Shown here piece after piece: positions 1 through 10,890 of a DNA stretch of 25,361 nt. Positions within the stretch are counted from its first letter, which is position 1. Each line of letters starts with the position of its first letter. A model generated the notes under the pieces. That model saw nothing but the letters and a program-made list of their open reading frames with translations. It did not search any database and was not told where the DNA came from. The stretch is from Gloeophyllum trabeum ATCC 11539 (Eukaryota; Basidiomycota; Agaricomycetes; Gloeophyllales; Gloeophyllaceae), in the NCBI RefSeq assembly GCF_000344685.1, contig NW_006920410.1:2981709-3007069 (forward strand), in the 5' to 3' direction. The position numbers were made by a program, and so were the translations under genes.

Positions 1-382
1 TACCCAATCTATCCCCCACCAAGATGTTTAAGGCGAGAACGTCTCGCCTATGAATCTTCAGGTACAGCTTGGCCAGTAATATCAGGTGTGGATACTTTGA
101 GACATGGGAACATTCTTGCAGCTATCTACTGGCTAGACAACAAAGGTATCTCAGTCTGTAGATAGTTCGTGACAACTTGGTCATCCAGGCGCCTATCCAC
201 AGGTGGGATAAAGTGCAGCAAACGCAGTGACTGCTGCCGTCTCAAGGGAAAATCAAGCCTGAGCTAGGACTGCAGAGGCTTTAAACGGGGTCACAAATAA
301 TAGTCATGAATAGAGTACTTACCACCATCCTGGGCATCCGGGCAGACAAAATACCTGGAAATGAGTGAAGCACAAATGCTTA
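1..382. other. Intergenic sequence, no gene seen
   Basis: No open frame here resembles a protein, and no splice pattern joins short frames into one. The only structure I see is a small perfect hairpin at 31-49 (8-bp arms, 3-base loop). The region ends at the left arm of the transposon-like element. It may be the flank of a gene lying to the left of the window, but nothing shows which. Confidence 0.5.
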
Positions 383-460
383 CAGTGCCTTGCATAAGAA
401 ACTGAACATCGCATTTCCGCGCGCGTTGTTTGTCCGCGCCAAATATACCCTTTTCGGGTA
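381..460 (+). repeat. Left terminal inverted repeat arm (80 bp)
   Basis: Exact reverse complement of 657-736. The first two bases (TA) are best read as the target-site duplication, and CAGTGCC as the true end of the element. The inner border lies just after CCCTTTTCGGGTA, itself a small palindrome. Confidence 0.9.
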
Positions 461-734
461 TCGGCAAATGTGCGGCAAAGACCCATCGAGAGGGAGGGTA
501 GCTAGGCATACAGCTGGGGGCAGAGTATAATGATTTACAGCCCTTAATGTAGTGGTAGAATATACATTTCATGTATTCTCTGAAGCCTTTCGAGCCCTCT
601 CGGGGCGTCTGCGAGTCCCTGCCCAGCAAACGGTCCCGCGAGAGGCCTTCCGGACCTACCCGAAAAGGGTATATTTGGCGCGGACAAACAACGCGCGCGG
701 AAATGCGATGTTCAGTTTCTTATGCAAGGCACTG
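383..734. mobile_element. Tc1/mariner-like MITE with perfect inverted ends
   Basis: Bases 381-460 and 657-736 are exact reverse complements over all 80 positions. Pairing stops abruptly at both ends. The outermost two bases of each arm are TA, which fits the TA target duplication of the Tc1/mariner superfamily. The element proper would then be 383-734, starting CAGTGCCTTGCATAAG; a CAGTGCCTTGC start is common among Tc1-like termini. The roughly 196 bases between the arms hold no transposase frame, so this is a non-autonomous copy. Identical arms imply a young insertion or recent correction. Frames called across it are shadows. Seen: the perfect repeat and TA ends. Known: the Tc1/mariner TA preference. 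Inferred: the superfamily assignment. Confidence 0.75.
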
Positions 735-736
735 TA
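657..736 (-). repeat. Right terminal inverted repeat arm (80 bp)
   Basis: Exact reverse complement of 381-460, ending GGCACTG followed by the TA duplication. Homology stops at both borders (456-460 pairs with 657-661, then mismatches begin), so the two arms share one sharply defined unit. Confidence 0.9.
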
Positions 737-1214
737 GGTTGCTGTTACAGCCGCTTGCAGATCGATAGACCATCAATTCAGAGAACCACGTATAGTCGGA
801 GTGGGTCGGAGTGGGTGCCAGGGACGTCGGAAGAAGGTAGAGAAGTCCAGATGGCCTGATTTCTGTCTCTCGAGGACTTGAAATTGGCTGTCCGACGTGG
901 TCCGACTGTAAATGATTTTTGAAAAGTGGGCCCATCGATCTGCAACTGGCTGTAATTCTAAGTATCTCTATGGTAGCGGGCTCTGCCGTGCTCGCACGGC
1001 CTTACAGCTTTATAAGTACATTATTTTCTGGGAATTTCGAGTATTACCGAAGCACGTGCTACTATAATGATCGACGCAAATAGGTGCAAACTGCTTAAGT
1101 CATGCAAATTTCTCGCGTTTCTGCACTAAGTCCGTCATCCGGGACCTACGCCGTCAGGCTTGTACTGCTGCTTTCCTCCTCAGACTCCAGCCTTACTGAG
1201 CCCTTACGCTATAG
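737..1214 (+). promoter_or_regulatory. Upstream region and likely 5' leader of MDJ1
   Basis: This stretch separates the MITE from the MDJ1 start. A 10-base unit GTCGGAGTGG is repeated in tandem at 795-814. A hairpin with 7-bp arms and a 2-base loop spans 985-1000. A TATA-like TATAAGT lies at 1011-1017, and a CACGTG E-box at 1053-1058 sits inside the palindrome AGCACGTGCT. An upstream ATG at 1102 opens a 62-codon frame that overlaps the MDJ1 start in another phase and could lower translation if it is in the transcript. All motif roles are inferred from spelling only. Confidence 0.3.
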
Positions 1215-3062
1215 ATGCCTGGTCGCTTGCCTCCTCAAGGCTCACTGTCGTTCATCGGGTCTTATGCCAGTTCACGTCAACAATGTCTGAAGGCTTCTCG
1301 TGCCATATGTGCTAGACGAACTTTGGTCAATTCGAGCTGGAGATGTACGTCTAGTCCTGTTGCTGGGCCATCGTCCAATAGGTTAGGCAAGAAGGTGCGT
1401 CGCTTAGCTTATTGTGTATGTTTGGCACTCACCCACTACACGTCACCAATACGGATATTCAGCGCAACTTCCATGCCTCAGCTCCCAACTTGGCGTCCCA
1501 GAAGGACCCATACGCCGTTCTCGGGGTGAAGAAGGATGCCACTCAAGCGGAAATAAAGAAAGTTTATTTCTCCGTACGTTGATGCTTGACAGTTTAATAC
1601 GGCATCATTAATCTTCTTCCAGCTCGCCCGCAAATACCACCCGGATACGAATCCCGACAAGGATGCGCAGGCTAAGTTCTTAGAGATCCAGGAAGCATAT
1701 GATGTAAGAGTACAACAGCTTATGCAGCCTGCGACTGTCTAAGTACTGATTCATATTGCTTGCCAATGCCGTTGGCAGATACTCAAGGACGAAAAGAAGA
1801 GAGCTGCTTACGATAAATATGGGGCAGCCGCGCAGCAACCGGGATTTGATCCAGATGCGTATGAACGTGCGCGTAACAGCTTCGGTGGTAGTTTCGGCGG
1901 AGGTTTCAGAGGCTTCGAAGATCTTGGTGCTGCCTTCGGGGCTCGTGGCGGTCAGGGTTCTGCTGACTTATTTGAGCAATTATTTGGGGCATTTGGTGGA
2001 GGGCCGCGACGTGGACCTGTGCGAGGAGAGGACCTAGAAACCACCATTGGCATTAGCTTTTCCGAGGCCTGCAAAGGTACCAAGCGGACGATAACGATTA
2101 CACCGGTGGTGGAATGTGCGACGTGCTCAGGCAGTGGTCTGAAGGCGGGCTACAAACGTACTCGCTGTACTGTTTGCAATGGCACTGGTACGCGAACCTT
2201 TACCATCGAGAGCGGTTTCCAGATGGCAAGTACTTGTATGGCCTGTGGAGGAACTGGGAGCACTGTCCCACGGGGCAGTCAGTGCGATGATTGCTCTGGT
2301 ATGGGTAAGGTCAGAGCCAGGAAGACTGTTCCCGTGGATATCCCTGCAGGCAAGTCGATCGTAGCACTCGAGTTTCTCGTCATTCTGAAGAGTGCCGCAT
2401 GCAGGCGTGGAAGACGGGATGACAATCCGTGTGCCTAACGCTGGCGATGCGCCTGCAAGTGGCAAAGGACAACCTGGTGACTTGCTCATTAGGGTACATG
2501 TAGCCCCATCCAAACAATTCCGGCGTCAAGGCGCCAATCTTTACCACGAAGCTAGGATACCGGTGCATACCGCTCTATTGGGTGGTAGGGTGCGGGTACC
2601 TACTTTGGATGGCGAAGTTGACGTACGCGTTCCCGGCGGAACTCAACAGGGAGAAGAGATGGTTCTAAAGGGTCGTGGTGTTCAACGAGTATTTGGCGGC
2701 GATAAGGGAGATCTCTTTGTCACATTTTCTGTCCAACTACCCAGGTGAGTCGCAGCTTCTCACAGATGTCGCCGGGCTCATCGAGAATACCGGATTGCAG
2801 ATCTCTCACAAAACGACAACGTGAGATCTTGCAGCAATACGCTGACGACGTCGAAGGCCGGCCCCCTTCGACTTCGGGAGCTGCTTCACAAGACTCAGCG
2901 CCTAGAGCTACTACGAGTGATCCGCCGTCAGGCGGTGAACAGAAGTCTTCTACTTCGCATGATAACGGTACGACGTCTTTCCTTCACACGTCCCCGTCCT
3001 CTGGAGAGGACGGCTGGATGTCTCGTTTGTGGAAGAAAATACGAGGGCTCATTGGATCTTGA
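1215..3062 (+). CDS. MDJ1: Mitochondrial DnaJ (Hsp40) co-chaperone Mdj1
   Basis: A type I DnaJ that stimulates mitochondrial Hsp70 ATPase in the matrix, helping imported and stressed proteins fold. Exons: 1215-1394, 1463-1573, 1623-1703, 1779-2349, 2405-2744, 2801-3062; every junction keeps phase and the product is about 514 aa, close to the usual length. Residues 1-73 are rich in Arg and Ser with few acids, as expected of a mitochondrial presequence. The J domain follows from KDPYAVLGV (about 74), with HPD at 103-105. Next come a Gly/Phe-rich linker (about 155-205) and four CxxCxGxG zinc repeats (C237/C240, C254/C257, C277/C280, C293/C296). The substrate-binding C-domains follow and the tail is Ser-rich. 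An in-frame TAG directly precedes ATG 1215, supporting this start. Intron 4 (2350-2404) is GC-AG, which restores the family string PVDIPAGVEDG. Confidence 0.93.
2350..2404 (+). other. GC-AG intron (intron 4 of MDJ1)
   Basis: The donor reads G|GCAAGT and the acceptor CATGCAG. Removing these 55 bases joins the family-typical string IPAG to VEDGMTIRVP in frame (phase 1). Reading through hits a stop before the C-terminal domain. A GT donor at 2360 would put the downstream exon in the wrong frame with the same acceptor. Confidence 0.8.
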
Positions 3063-4036
3063 TTTGTCCTGTTTCAAATGCTTCGCCACGTTCCGCGATG
3101 GTTTGATTTCGCTCGTTCATCTCGCTATGGACCACAGACGCACCGGCCAAAGAAGCTGGCTCCGAGGCCGACGACACATCCGAAGTAGGGGAACGAAAGA
3201 GAGCGACGGCGTAGCTGTCACACGTCGTGTGTCCGTCCGTATGACGCCCGGAGGACTACGAGGACTGAATCGGTAATAGATAATGATGTATAGCTCGTAA
3301 TAATATGGGGAGTAGGAAGGATGATCCAGATCTCGTAGGAAGCGCGGAGTGCTAAAAAGGCTAATCCGCTAAAGCTTGTCCCCCCGCTGAAGCTTCGGGC
3401 GATGCTGGCCCATATTGCCCGACCGTAGCTGAGGTTTGGTGTTCAGTTAACGTTCTCCCTCCGGTCGTAGTACGTCAAGAGAACAAGCTCTGCCGCCAAG
3501 CCATGGGCACCGTTAATAATGGACGATCTTGCGAAGCTTATCTTCTGGGCCTCGGTCTGCGCGGTCTGGGGGTGATGGAAACGATTTCGCTGGCTTTCCC
3601 TGCCCGAAATAAAGGATCGTCCTGCCGGTACCTAGTTACTTATTCCTATGTTAAACGTCTTTGGACTTCTAGACCTCTGAGACTCCGACCGATTTCTCGT
3701 CCCAGGACCTCAAAATATGGAGAACTCTTTTACGACAGGGCTTCTAGCTGCGTTCACTCAGGGCCGCTCATCTTCGACGAAGAAGGTCCTCAAAATGACA
3801 TATCCGGCGCCGTGTCTAAACAGATCTATGGCAAGTCCACACCATCCTCTGCGGTAGATCTCATGCTCACTGACAAGGAACGTTTCAGACGAAAAGAAGG
3901 CGATTGCTTCATTATGCCACGAGCTTCCACGAAGCTGCTGCTGCCGCGCTTATAAGTATATCTGCACATACCAGAATGTCCTTCAAGATAATTTGTCTTT
4001 GCTCCCTGCTGGACAGATTCGCGAACCGCTGGTATC
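3063..4036 (+). other. Intergenic gap with an unassigned 150-codon frame
   Basis: This is the 3' flank of MDJ1 and the 5' flank of the transporter. A frame at 3503-3955 (150 codons, plus strand) is long for chance, but its sequence matches no family I know. In another frame, ATG 3519 opens a short hydrophobic start (MDDLAKLIFWASVCAVWG) followed at once by a stop; an intron from about 3572 to a CCCAG acceptor near 3708 could follow. I could not build a convincing spliced product, so I do not call a gene. It may be a small fast-evolving gene, a leader transcript or decay. Confidence 0.3.
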
Positions 4037-6531
4037 ATGAGCGATCACGAGACTCTCCGCTGCTCCACTGATGACTGCACCCTTTCGAGCGCGCCCGGTA
4101 TATTATGTACCAACGGCTCCGTTGCTTCCTTGCATAGTCGGCAATCGGAATCGGACGCAAGCAGGACGTCAGAATCTGCCTTTGTCTTACCCCCGAGTCG
4201 TCAGTTGAATGGCCAATCCTCACCCAAGTCCAGCTCCTGGACGTTGAGTACGACCTCTGATGCTCGGGCTGAAGACCCGCGTACTCTCTCGACGGTACGC
4301 CTGTGTCTAGCACACATAGGGCAAGTCGTGAACATTGGTACTGTAATCAACTGATCTCTAATCAGTTCTATAGGGCTGCTATGACATTATTTTTAGCCAC
4401 GACGGACTCGGTAAGTGGAGGCTCCTTCACGACGTTAGACGCACTAAGAGTGAGTACCCTAGACTGTCGTTTCTACGAGTCTTCCGACTATAGCCAGCGA
4501 CTTGCGCGCCTCACACAGCCAATATACCTGGGTAGGAGTCGCTTATCTGCTCACCCAAACTGCATGTCAGCCACTGTACGGGCGAATCTCTGACTTGGTT
4601 GGTCGAAGGGTGCGTGTCTTTGCACCGCCTCCATAGTATATAGTCTGAACGCGTCTCGGTGTAGTGTATTCTCTACTGTAGCATATTAATATTTGCCCTG
4701 GGCTCTCTGCTGTGCGGAATAGCTCAAGTATGCGTCTTCTCGTGCAAGTACGTTTCTGTCTAACCATTTTTACCAGAACATAACCTGGCTTATCGCCTCT
4801 CGTGGCGTTGCCGGGATTGGTGGTGGTGGTATAGTCTCCGCAGTGTGGGTTATAACAGCCGAGATTGTCCCCGAGCAGGACAGGGCCAAATGGTCCCAAG
4901 CACTCAGCGTAACGTGGAGTTGCTCTGCCGTAGCGGGTCCTCTCTTGGGCGGATTGTTTAGTAGTAGGTACCCTAATATCCTTGGAGAGGGCTGAAATCC
5001 GATCTATGCATAACTAACTCATTCCCCTCAGGTCGTTCCTCCTCCATTGTCAACTGGCGCTGGATATGTGAGTGTTAATAGCCCGAGAACCTCGCGCGGT
5101 TCCCAAGCTCATTCTGATTCCCAGTCTATCTCAACCTGCCAGTTTGCTTCGCGGCCTTCCTTGTCTTCGAATTCTCTCTGCGCCGAGTGCGGCTCGGCTC
5201 ATCTGAGCAAGCTTCCTGGAAAGCGCTACGAGAGACTTTCGATTTTGTGGGCCTGTGAGTGCCTTTGAATGCCGCCATATTCAAGTTCAATGACTGTCCA
5301 CAGCGTCCTATTTGTAGGGGGGACGGGTGCCATCATCTTAGGTCTGAGCTTCGGCTCGAGTAATGGATGTACGTCCTGCCACCACATTTCTCTTCCATCA
5401 TTGACGCTTGTCTAGGGAAGGCGCTGTCGACCTTAATTTTAATAATTTCTGGCGGCATCCAGCTCGGCGCCGGTGCTATTTACGAAATATACACCAAGCG
5501 CGAGGCATTATTTCCTTCGGCGGCGTTCAAGAATCGTAGTGCCGGTATGAACCACTACTCCTCCCTTTGCCTGATTGGGTCTATGATCTTGGCAATCCCG
5601 TAGTCATCATCCTTATCATCACGTTTCTCCATCAATTTGCATTTAATGCAGGGACATACTATCTAGCCCTATACTTCCAGGTAAGTCGACGAAGCACGTT
5701 GCAGGCATTGAGGTAATCCTTACCCATTCTTTCTCGGTTCCCTTGGATAGGCCGTCAACGGGGCGACACCCGTGGGAGCTGGTCTCCTCCTTTTGCCCTA
5801 TTCACTCGGTTCATCCTTGATTTCTATGCCTGCTGCTTGGTTCATTGGGTATAAGCAGTCAAAATCCCACAATACAAGCGGTCAAAAATGGGTGATTTGT
5901 CTTGGTCTAGCAATTTCGACATTAGGATTCGGTGGGTTCAAACATTAGTGCATGGGGTCGGTAAGTCTAGACTAACCGTATGGCAGGCCTACTGTGTCTA
6001 CTGCATGGATCCTCTCCCAGATTGCTTCAGATTGTATGTCCGCTGGTTGCAGGTCTAGGAATCGGCATGCTGTTTCATGCCCCTCACCAAGTTTTCACAC
6101 GAGCTCTACAATCAAAAGACTTGGCTTCCGGGACCAGCGCCTTCTTCCTGGTACGTTTCACTGGCGCCACCGCAGGTCTGGTATGTACATACTGGTTGTC
6201 AGGTTTATAACTTGCTTATAGTACAAAGGCCGTTGCAGGGGCGATATTCGATATTAGACTGTCGCACCTATTGCCCCAAGACTCTGCAATGCAGACATTG
6301 GGATCGTCATTTGACTTGCATCGCCTCAGTTCACTCCAGTCGACACCAGAAAAAATTGTGGTATTGCACGCCGTATCTCTCTCCATAAAGGTGTGTTACC
6401 TTCCTCTCAGAGAGAAGTTGTTGTTACGACGACACCATCAGAGTATATGGATCGTGTGCGCACCGTGCCTGGGTATAGCCATGATGGTGGGTGCATTGCT
6501 GCCACATTTTATGCGCCGTACGACGAATTAA
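4037..6531 (+). CDS. MFS multidrug/H+ antiporter, DHA2-like (14-TM type)
   Basis: A plasma- or vacuolar-membrane proton antiporter of the drug-resistance branch of the major facilitator superfamily; the substrate cannot be read from sequence. Fourteen exons: 4037-4320, 4374-4410, 4463-4609, 4665-4727, 4777-4963, 5032-5067, 5125-5254, 5304-5368, 5416-5544, 5604-5680, 5751-5931, 5987-6180, 6229-6390, 6442-6531. All phases close and the product is about 593 aa. Residues 1-85 are a Ser/Thr-rich cytosolic tail. TM1 ends in LFLATTDSTVVSTSLPTIASD, spanning about 97-117. Motif A is GRISDLVGRR (147-156) and antiporter motif C is AGPLLGG (230-236). FYLNLPVCF, ALFPSAAF and NAGTYYLALYFQ are typical of the subfamily. 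Intron 1 is GC-AG. The gene appears intact. The exact start and subfamily are less certain than the identity. Confidence 0.9.
4321..4373 (+). other. GC-AG intron (intron 1 of the MFS gene)
   Basis: The donor GCAAGT follows GG and the acceptor is TTCTATAG. Removing 53 bases joins phase 2 to phase 2 and gives a continuous TM1 (VRLCLAHIGAAMTLFLATTD). GT alternatives exist: 4295-4365 (71 nt) in the same phase would shorten the helix start, and short ones near 4329-4365 would be only about 38-41 nt. The GC-AG reading gives the best helix and a normal intron length. Confidence 0.65.
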
Positions 6532-9298
6532 TGTCGCGCGCGGGTAGATGGCATTTTTCCTCCGCAACATGCCTATGCTCAAGGTTAAGTCCAGTCGCCA
6601 TGTGAGCCGCGAAAAATATTCCGCCACAGTACCACCAGTGCTTTCTATGCGCCAGTCAAATGAAGCTGCTGCGTAGTCTTACATCAAAGCTTTCTATTTG
6701 TAGTTTATGATATCCTACCGAACTTTAACGACCTACATGCTCTCGTTGGTGCTCGAGGTGTAGCAGCCCTGTTTCGTGTAGCATTACCAACGTCTACTAA
6801 TGTTGTGATCTTATTAAAATCTGTTGGGCGGACGCTGGTAGCCGATTATTCGCTCTTTCGGGTATCCACTCGACAGGAGGGGAAGCGTTTTGGACGAATT
6901 GCTATGTTCGCCCTAAATAGTGATGCTGTGAAAATTTGGAATCCGTCACACTTGCTATCGGTGTAGGAAATACCAACATCAAGCAATTTAGTAACAATGC
7001 AATGGAATGGGAATGCGGTACCAGCTCGATTTAAAGAACGTTACGGGTAAAGACACCGTCTCTTCCTGGAATGCGATAGTTAAACAAGGATGTTAAAATA
7101 TTCCGAAGTCGATTATTATTAGCTTACACGTATTCAGCAGCGTGTCCTCTAGCGACCGTGCTCACACTCGAGAGAAAGAGAGGGCTCGCGCAATACCTTC
7201 CCATCCGCTCATTCCCAAGGACAGCAAGGCATCGGTTATCATAGGCTGCCAGATCGACAAGGGACCTGACCGTGCGTTAGTAAAGAACTTCTTCAAGTCG
7301 GGATTTGTGGGGCCGGTCGATCTCCCTGCTTCAATTCGGAGCATCTACCTATACATATTCCTCCCACACGCTGAATGGCAACTCATAGTGGTACTGGGGT
7401 AGCGGAGGAAGCGCCTCTGTATCTTGGACCCTCTATAACGGCATTTCGAGGGAACTATGTGGAAAAGGCCCGAAAGATACCGCACATGAGATACAGATGC
7501 GATCGATAGAGCGCTCGAGCCACGAGTCTTGGAACCGTACCTGGGTTCGAAAATAAGGTTGTTGAAACCGGCAGCAGGGAGACTACACCCTACTACACCC
7601 CAGTTCTTGGAGTCCCGCGCGAGAAACTGCTTCGCCGGCAGCAGTGCCCGAAGCTTACTGTTAGAGGTACAATGTATGTGATCCGCAGTAATTATAACCT
7701 CCTCGGGTGGCTTACTGGGCGGCAGCGATGCAAAAAATCCCGCATTGAGCGGTCAGGCGTAACGTGTGTACGCGCGCGGGCGATGCGTACTTGAAAGCCG
7801 GTACCGCGAAGCGTCTAGCCCATAAGGATTAGCTAGTATGATATCACTACAAGGTTTGCGATGCACCTACGGCATTCAGAGGGCTGATAGGAAGTCGGGA
7901 TACACATAGCCGACAACCGTCGTCTGCTGTGCGAGCCATGACCGCGTCTTAGAGTGTACGTGAACGGGCTTGCGCATGTGGAATCCTGACGTGACACTGC
8001 CTGAATCAATGCCAACAATGAATTGAAGGGAGCGTTTAATTGTTTATCTTGGTTACTACAGGCGCCGCTCGTCTCTGTCTTCGGGCACCTTAGGCTTCAG
8101 CTGACCGCAAAGGGAGCGGAAGTACACTGGAACGAGTATTTCGGGAACATCACTGTACCTCTTGACTTTCCCTAAGCTGGATGGGAACATCTCAGCCACG
8201 CATATTCAAGTAGCTTCGCGAAGACCAACCTATCATGTCTCCACTAGAAAATGAACGTCGTGTACGCGGTAAACTGGAGAGACTTCGCTGAGACCCCAAT
8301 GTCACGACTCTCCATGAGCATTCCATGGGTTTCCCTGGATATACTGAGGCTGGAATGCTAGTACCTAACATTCGAGCAACGACTATTGTTGAGACAGGCA
8401 TCATCATTTATGAAGATCAATTGTGTCGCATGGCATAATCGCTGGGTTTTTGCGGAGCCTGATAGGATAAGACGTACTCTGGGAGACCCATTAGCTCATC
8501 CCGGTACAGACACCGAAGAGCACCCAGGTGCACTGGGACGCGAAAGACCTGCTCGCAGGGAACCTCTGTTTATGAGCGTGCGGCGGAGATTGTGGGTCGC
8601 AGGGTCCAATGGCCCTCTATCGTGCTATCCACGAATCGGGAGATGAGCCTGAGCGCCGATTCGCGATTCCAAACTCAAAAGTAAACAGATCACTAAGATA
8701 ATAAATACATCGCCAGGAAATCACTTCACTCTGAATCAATACGGGGCATGTCGCACTCGAAAGAGCGTAGAACTCTTAATGGTAGCGATCTGGGTAGCGA
8801 CGCACCAGCAGTCAAGCAACGATCCCGATGGTTGTAAGCATGATACGCCAACTCACTGATAGAATACAGAGTACTGAAAGTCCTGGCACGACGCGATCAA
8901 TGCATATCAAATACTGCGATGACTTACGGACGAATTGCTGTCACCAAAGGGAACGTATATCATAGTATACTGAAGAAAGCGGCATCACTAAGCCTTCTGA
9001 CATCTTGTGATGTCGACTGAGCCGCGGTCCTGCCGTCCTGCACTGATGGAATGACCCGTAAGGGAGAATCAAGTCGGCCGTGGAGAGCGCAGCCGGAGCT
9101 AGTACCATGGCCGTTCGTCGACGTTGTTTCTGTGTTCGCATTCCACTCCCAATGTCTGCGACACAGTCCTGGCAAGCTGCACAACCATGGAAGAAACGAC
9201 TGTGGCGCAAATTCGACCCTGAATTTGACGGCACACGACCGTTCAGTTATCATCGTATTTGCCGAGCTGCTTGTTATCGCTTCCTTCTCCCGACCGCC
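6532..9298. other. Long gap without a recognisable gene; broken coding-like patches
   Basis: About 2.8 kb with no gene I can support. The first part is the 3' flank of the transporter. A frame at 7142-7402 (86 codons, plus) is unrecognised. Around 8060-8640 there are several protein-like plus-strand stretches separated by stops and frame changes (see the pseudogene entry). From about 9050 the sequence is the upstream flank of the kinase. I looked for tRNA, rRNA and inverted repeats and found none that hold up. Confidence 0.4.
8060..8640 (+). pseudogene. Possible decayed coding region, family unknown
   Basis: Several plus-strand patches read like real protein yet cannot be joined by clean introns. 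One at about 8063-8176 contains VHWNEYFGNITVPLDFP and ends in a stop. One begins with an ATG near 8236 (MSPLENERRVRGKLERLR) and hits a stop, then continues in the same frame at about 8296-8430 with HSMGFPGYTEAGMLVPNIRA and TTIVETGIIIYEDQL. A third near 8570-8640 contains YERAAEIVGRRVQWPSIV. I do not recognise the family. It may be a gene remnant, an old transposon fragment, or chance. Confidence 0.25.
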
Positions 9299-10890
9299 AT
9301 GATAGCCAACGCACCGCCAACTGTCTCCCCTCCGTTAATGACCCCAGGAGAGGTGCCGATAGTGCTAAAACGAGATTCATCAGGGAGCCGCAAAAAAGGC
9401 AGCATTGATCTCGGTCCAGCGCAGCCTGATGTCGCTAGATCTCGTTCTTCGTCGACTTCGAGTCTATCGATCCCCTTCCGTGAAAGTGATGCGGAGGTCG
9501 TTACGGTGGAAGGATTACCTCACGCCGATGTCGAGTTAAAGGCTAGGTGAGTATATTTCCCTTGATGAATACGCTACTTATGCTAGCCCAAGGCAAGCTA
9601 AGGTTCGCGAATAGAGTATGTCTCGGGTGGTCCATCGTATTGCGATCTTAACATCAGCTGATTACTCGACTCGTTTATGTGTTCACTGCAGGCAATACAA
9701 AACTGCCACCTTCGCCCAAACCCTTCTCTGCCTCCTGCGCACCTTGAACATACCATCGTGGTGTGATGGAGGAGCTCCGACGGACACCCTGATGATTCAG
9801 AAGGTGTCAGGTTCTTTGACTAATGCCGTTTTCTTCGTCTCTCGGTCAGGATCCCGCACACTTCTCCTTCGCATTTACGGCGCCTCCTCCGCTTCCCTGA
9901 TCTCTCGCCCACGCGAACTTCATACCCTTTACATACTCTCTTCGAGGTATCGCATCGGACCGAGAATTTACGGTACCTTTGGGAATGGCCGTGTAGAGGA
10001 ATACTTCGACTCAGTTCCTCTGACGGCAGAGGCATTACGAGACCCTAAAGTCAGTCGCTGGATTGGTGCTAGGATGGCAGAGCTCCACTGCGTGGACGTG
10101 GATTTCATCGAGGGGACGTCTCCAGATGCTGCCGCAAAGGGAGGCCATTGGGAAATCGCGGCTACCAAGAATTTCCGCTCTTGGCTACCAGCGGCTAGGG
10201 AGGTCTTATCCTTACCCGCTGTCTCCCCTCGTTTGAGAGAAGAACTGGACCTCGACACTTTCGAGCGAGAATGGGAACGATACATGCTGTGGCTGGACAG
10301 CTATGAACACAAGAATGGTGCGAGCCCCAGGGTCTTCTGCCATAACGACACGCAGTACGGCAATCTACTCAGGTTGACGTCTGTCAAGGAGGGCATGTCT
10401 GAACACCGACAGGTAGGCTGTTTTTATGTGCATCCTAGTACATTGCTGAAGCGTGGCTACCCTACAGATTATTGTAGTCGATTTCGAGTATTCGTCTGCA
10501 AACGCTGCTGCGTTCGACATGGCTAACCATTTCCACGAATGGACAGCTAATTATCACACGACCACACCGCATCTTCTCACTCCGTCGCTCTACCCCACTG
10601 TGGCACAACGCCGAAACTTCTATCAGGCCTATCTCTCGCATTATCGCATGAATTCTTCCTCTTCGGAGATGAAAGACGTAGAAGAGTTTGATCTGCATAC
10701 ACTGGACTCCCAAGTTCAGGCGTGGAGTCCGGCTTCTCATGCTTTCTGGGCTGTGTGGGGTATTGTCCAAGCTCGCGAAGATCTGGAGAATGGAGAGCGC
10801 GAACCCGAGTTTGACTACATCGGATACGCCAAGTGTAGAATGGACGGGTTCCGAAGGGAAGTCCAAGCCCTGTACGAAGGAAGGCGTTAG
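9299..10890 (+). CDS. CKI1: Choline/ethanolamine kinase
   Basis: Phosphorylates choline (and often ethanolamine) with ATP, the first step of the cytosolic CDP-choline (Kennedy) route to phosphatidylcholine. Exons 9299-9546, 9692-10412 and 10468-10890 join in phase to about 463 aa. An N-terminal Ser/Arg-rich stretch of about 70 residues is followed by the kinase fold. The ATP-binding strand region reads KVSGSLTNAVFFVS. The catalytic Brenner motif is HNDTQYGN with H300, D302 and N307. The choline kinase motif IVVDFEYSSANAAAFDMAN starts near 325, with D328 and E330. Next comes the HFHEW segment. The specificity for choline or ethanolamine cannot be told from sequence. The start at 9299 has a good context (CCGCCATG), but the same frame is open upstream to ATG 9107 or 9080, which would add an Arg-rich extension. 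The 145-nt first intron is unusually long for this window. The gene converges with the CCCH gene. Confidence 0.93.

Noticed and set aside
291..768. Open frames of 61-112 codons on both strands
   Set aside because: They lie across the perfect inverted repeat of the MITE and mirror each other; they are shadows, not genes.
985..1000. Perfect short hairpin GCCGTGC/GCACGGC as a terminator
   Set aside because: This is a eukaryotic context; intrinsic terminators do not apply, and there is no T-run.
7540..7640. GGTTCGAA-like string resembling a tRNA T-loop
   Set aside because: The flanking bases do not form the T stem, and no acceptor or anticodon arm can be drawn.
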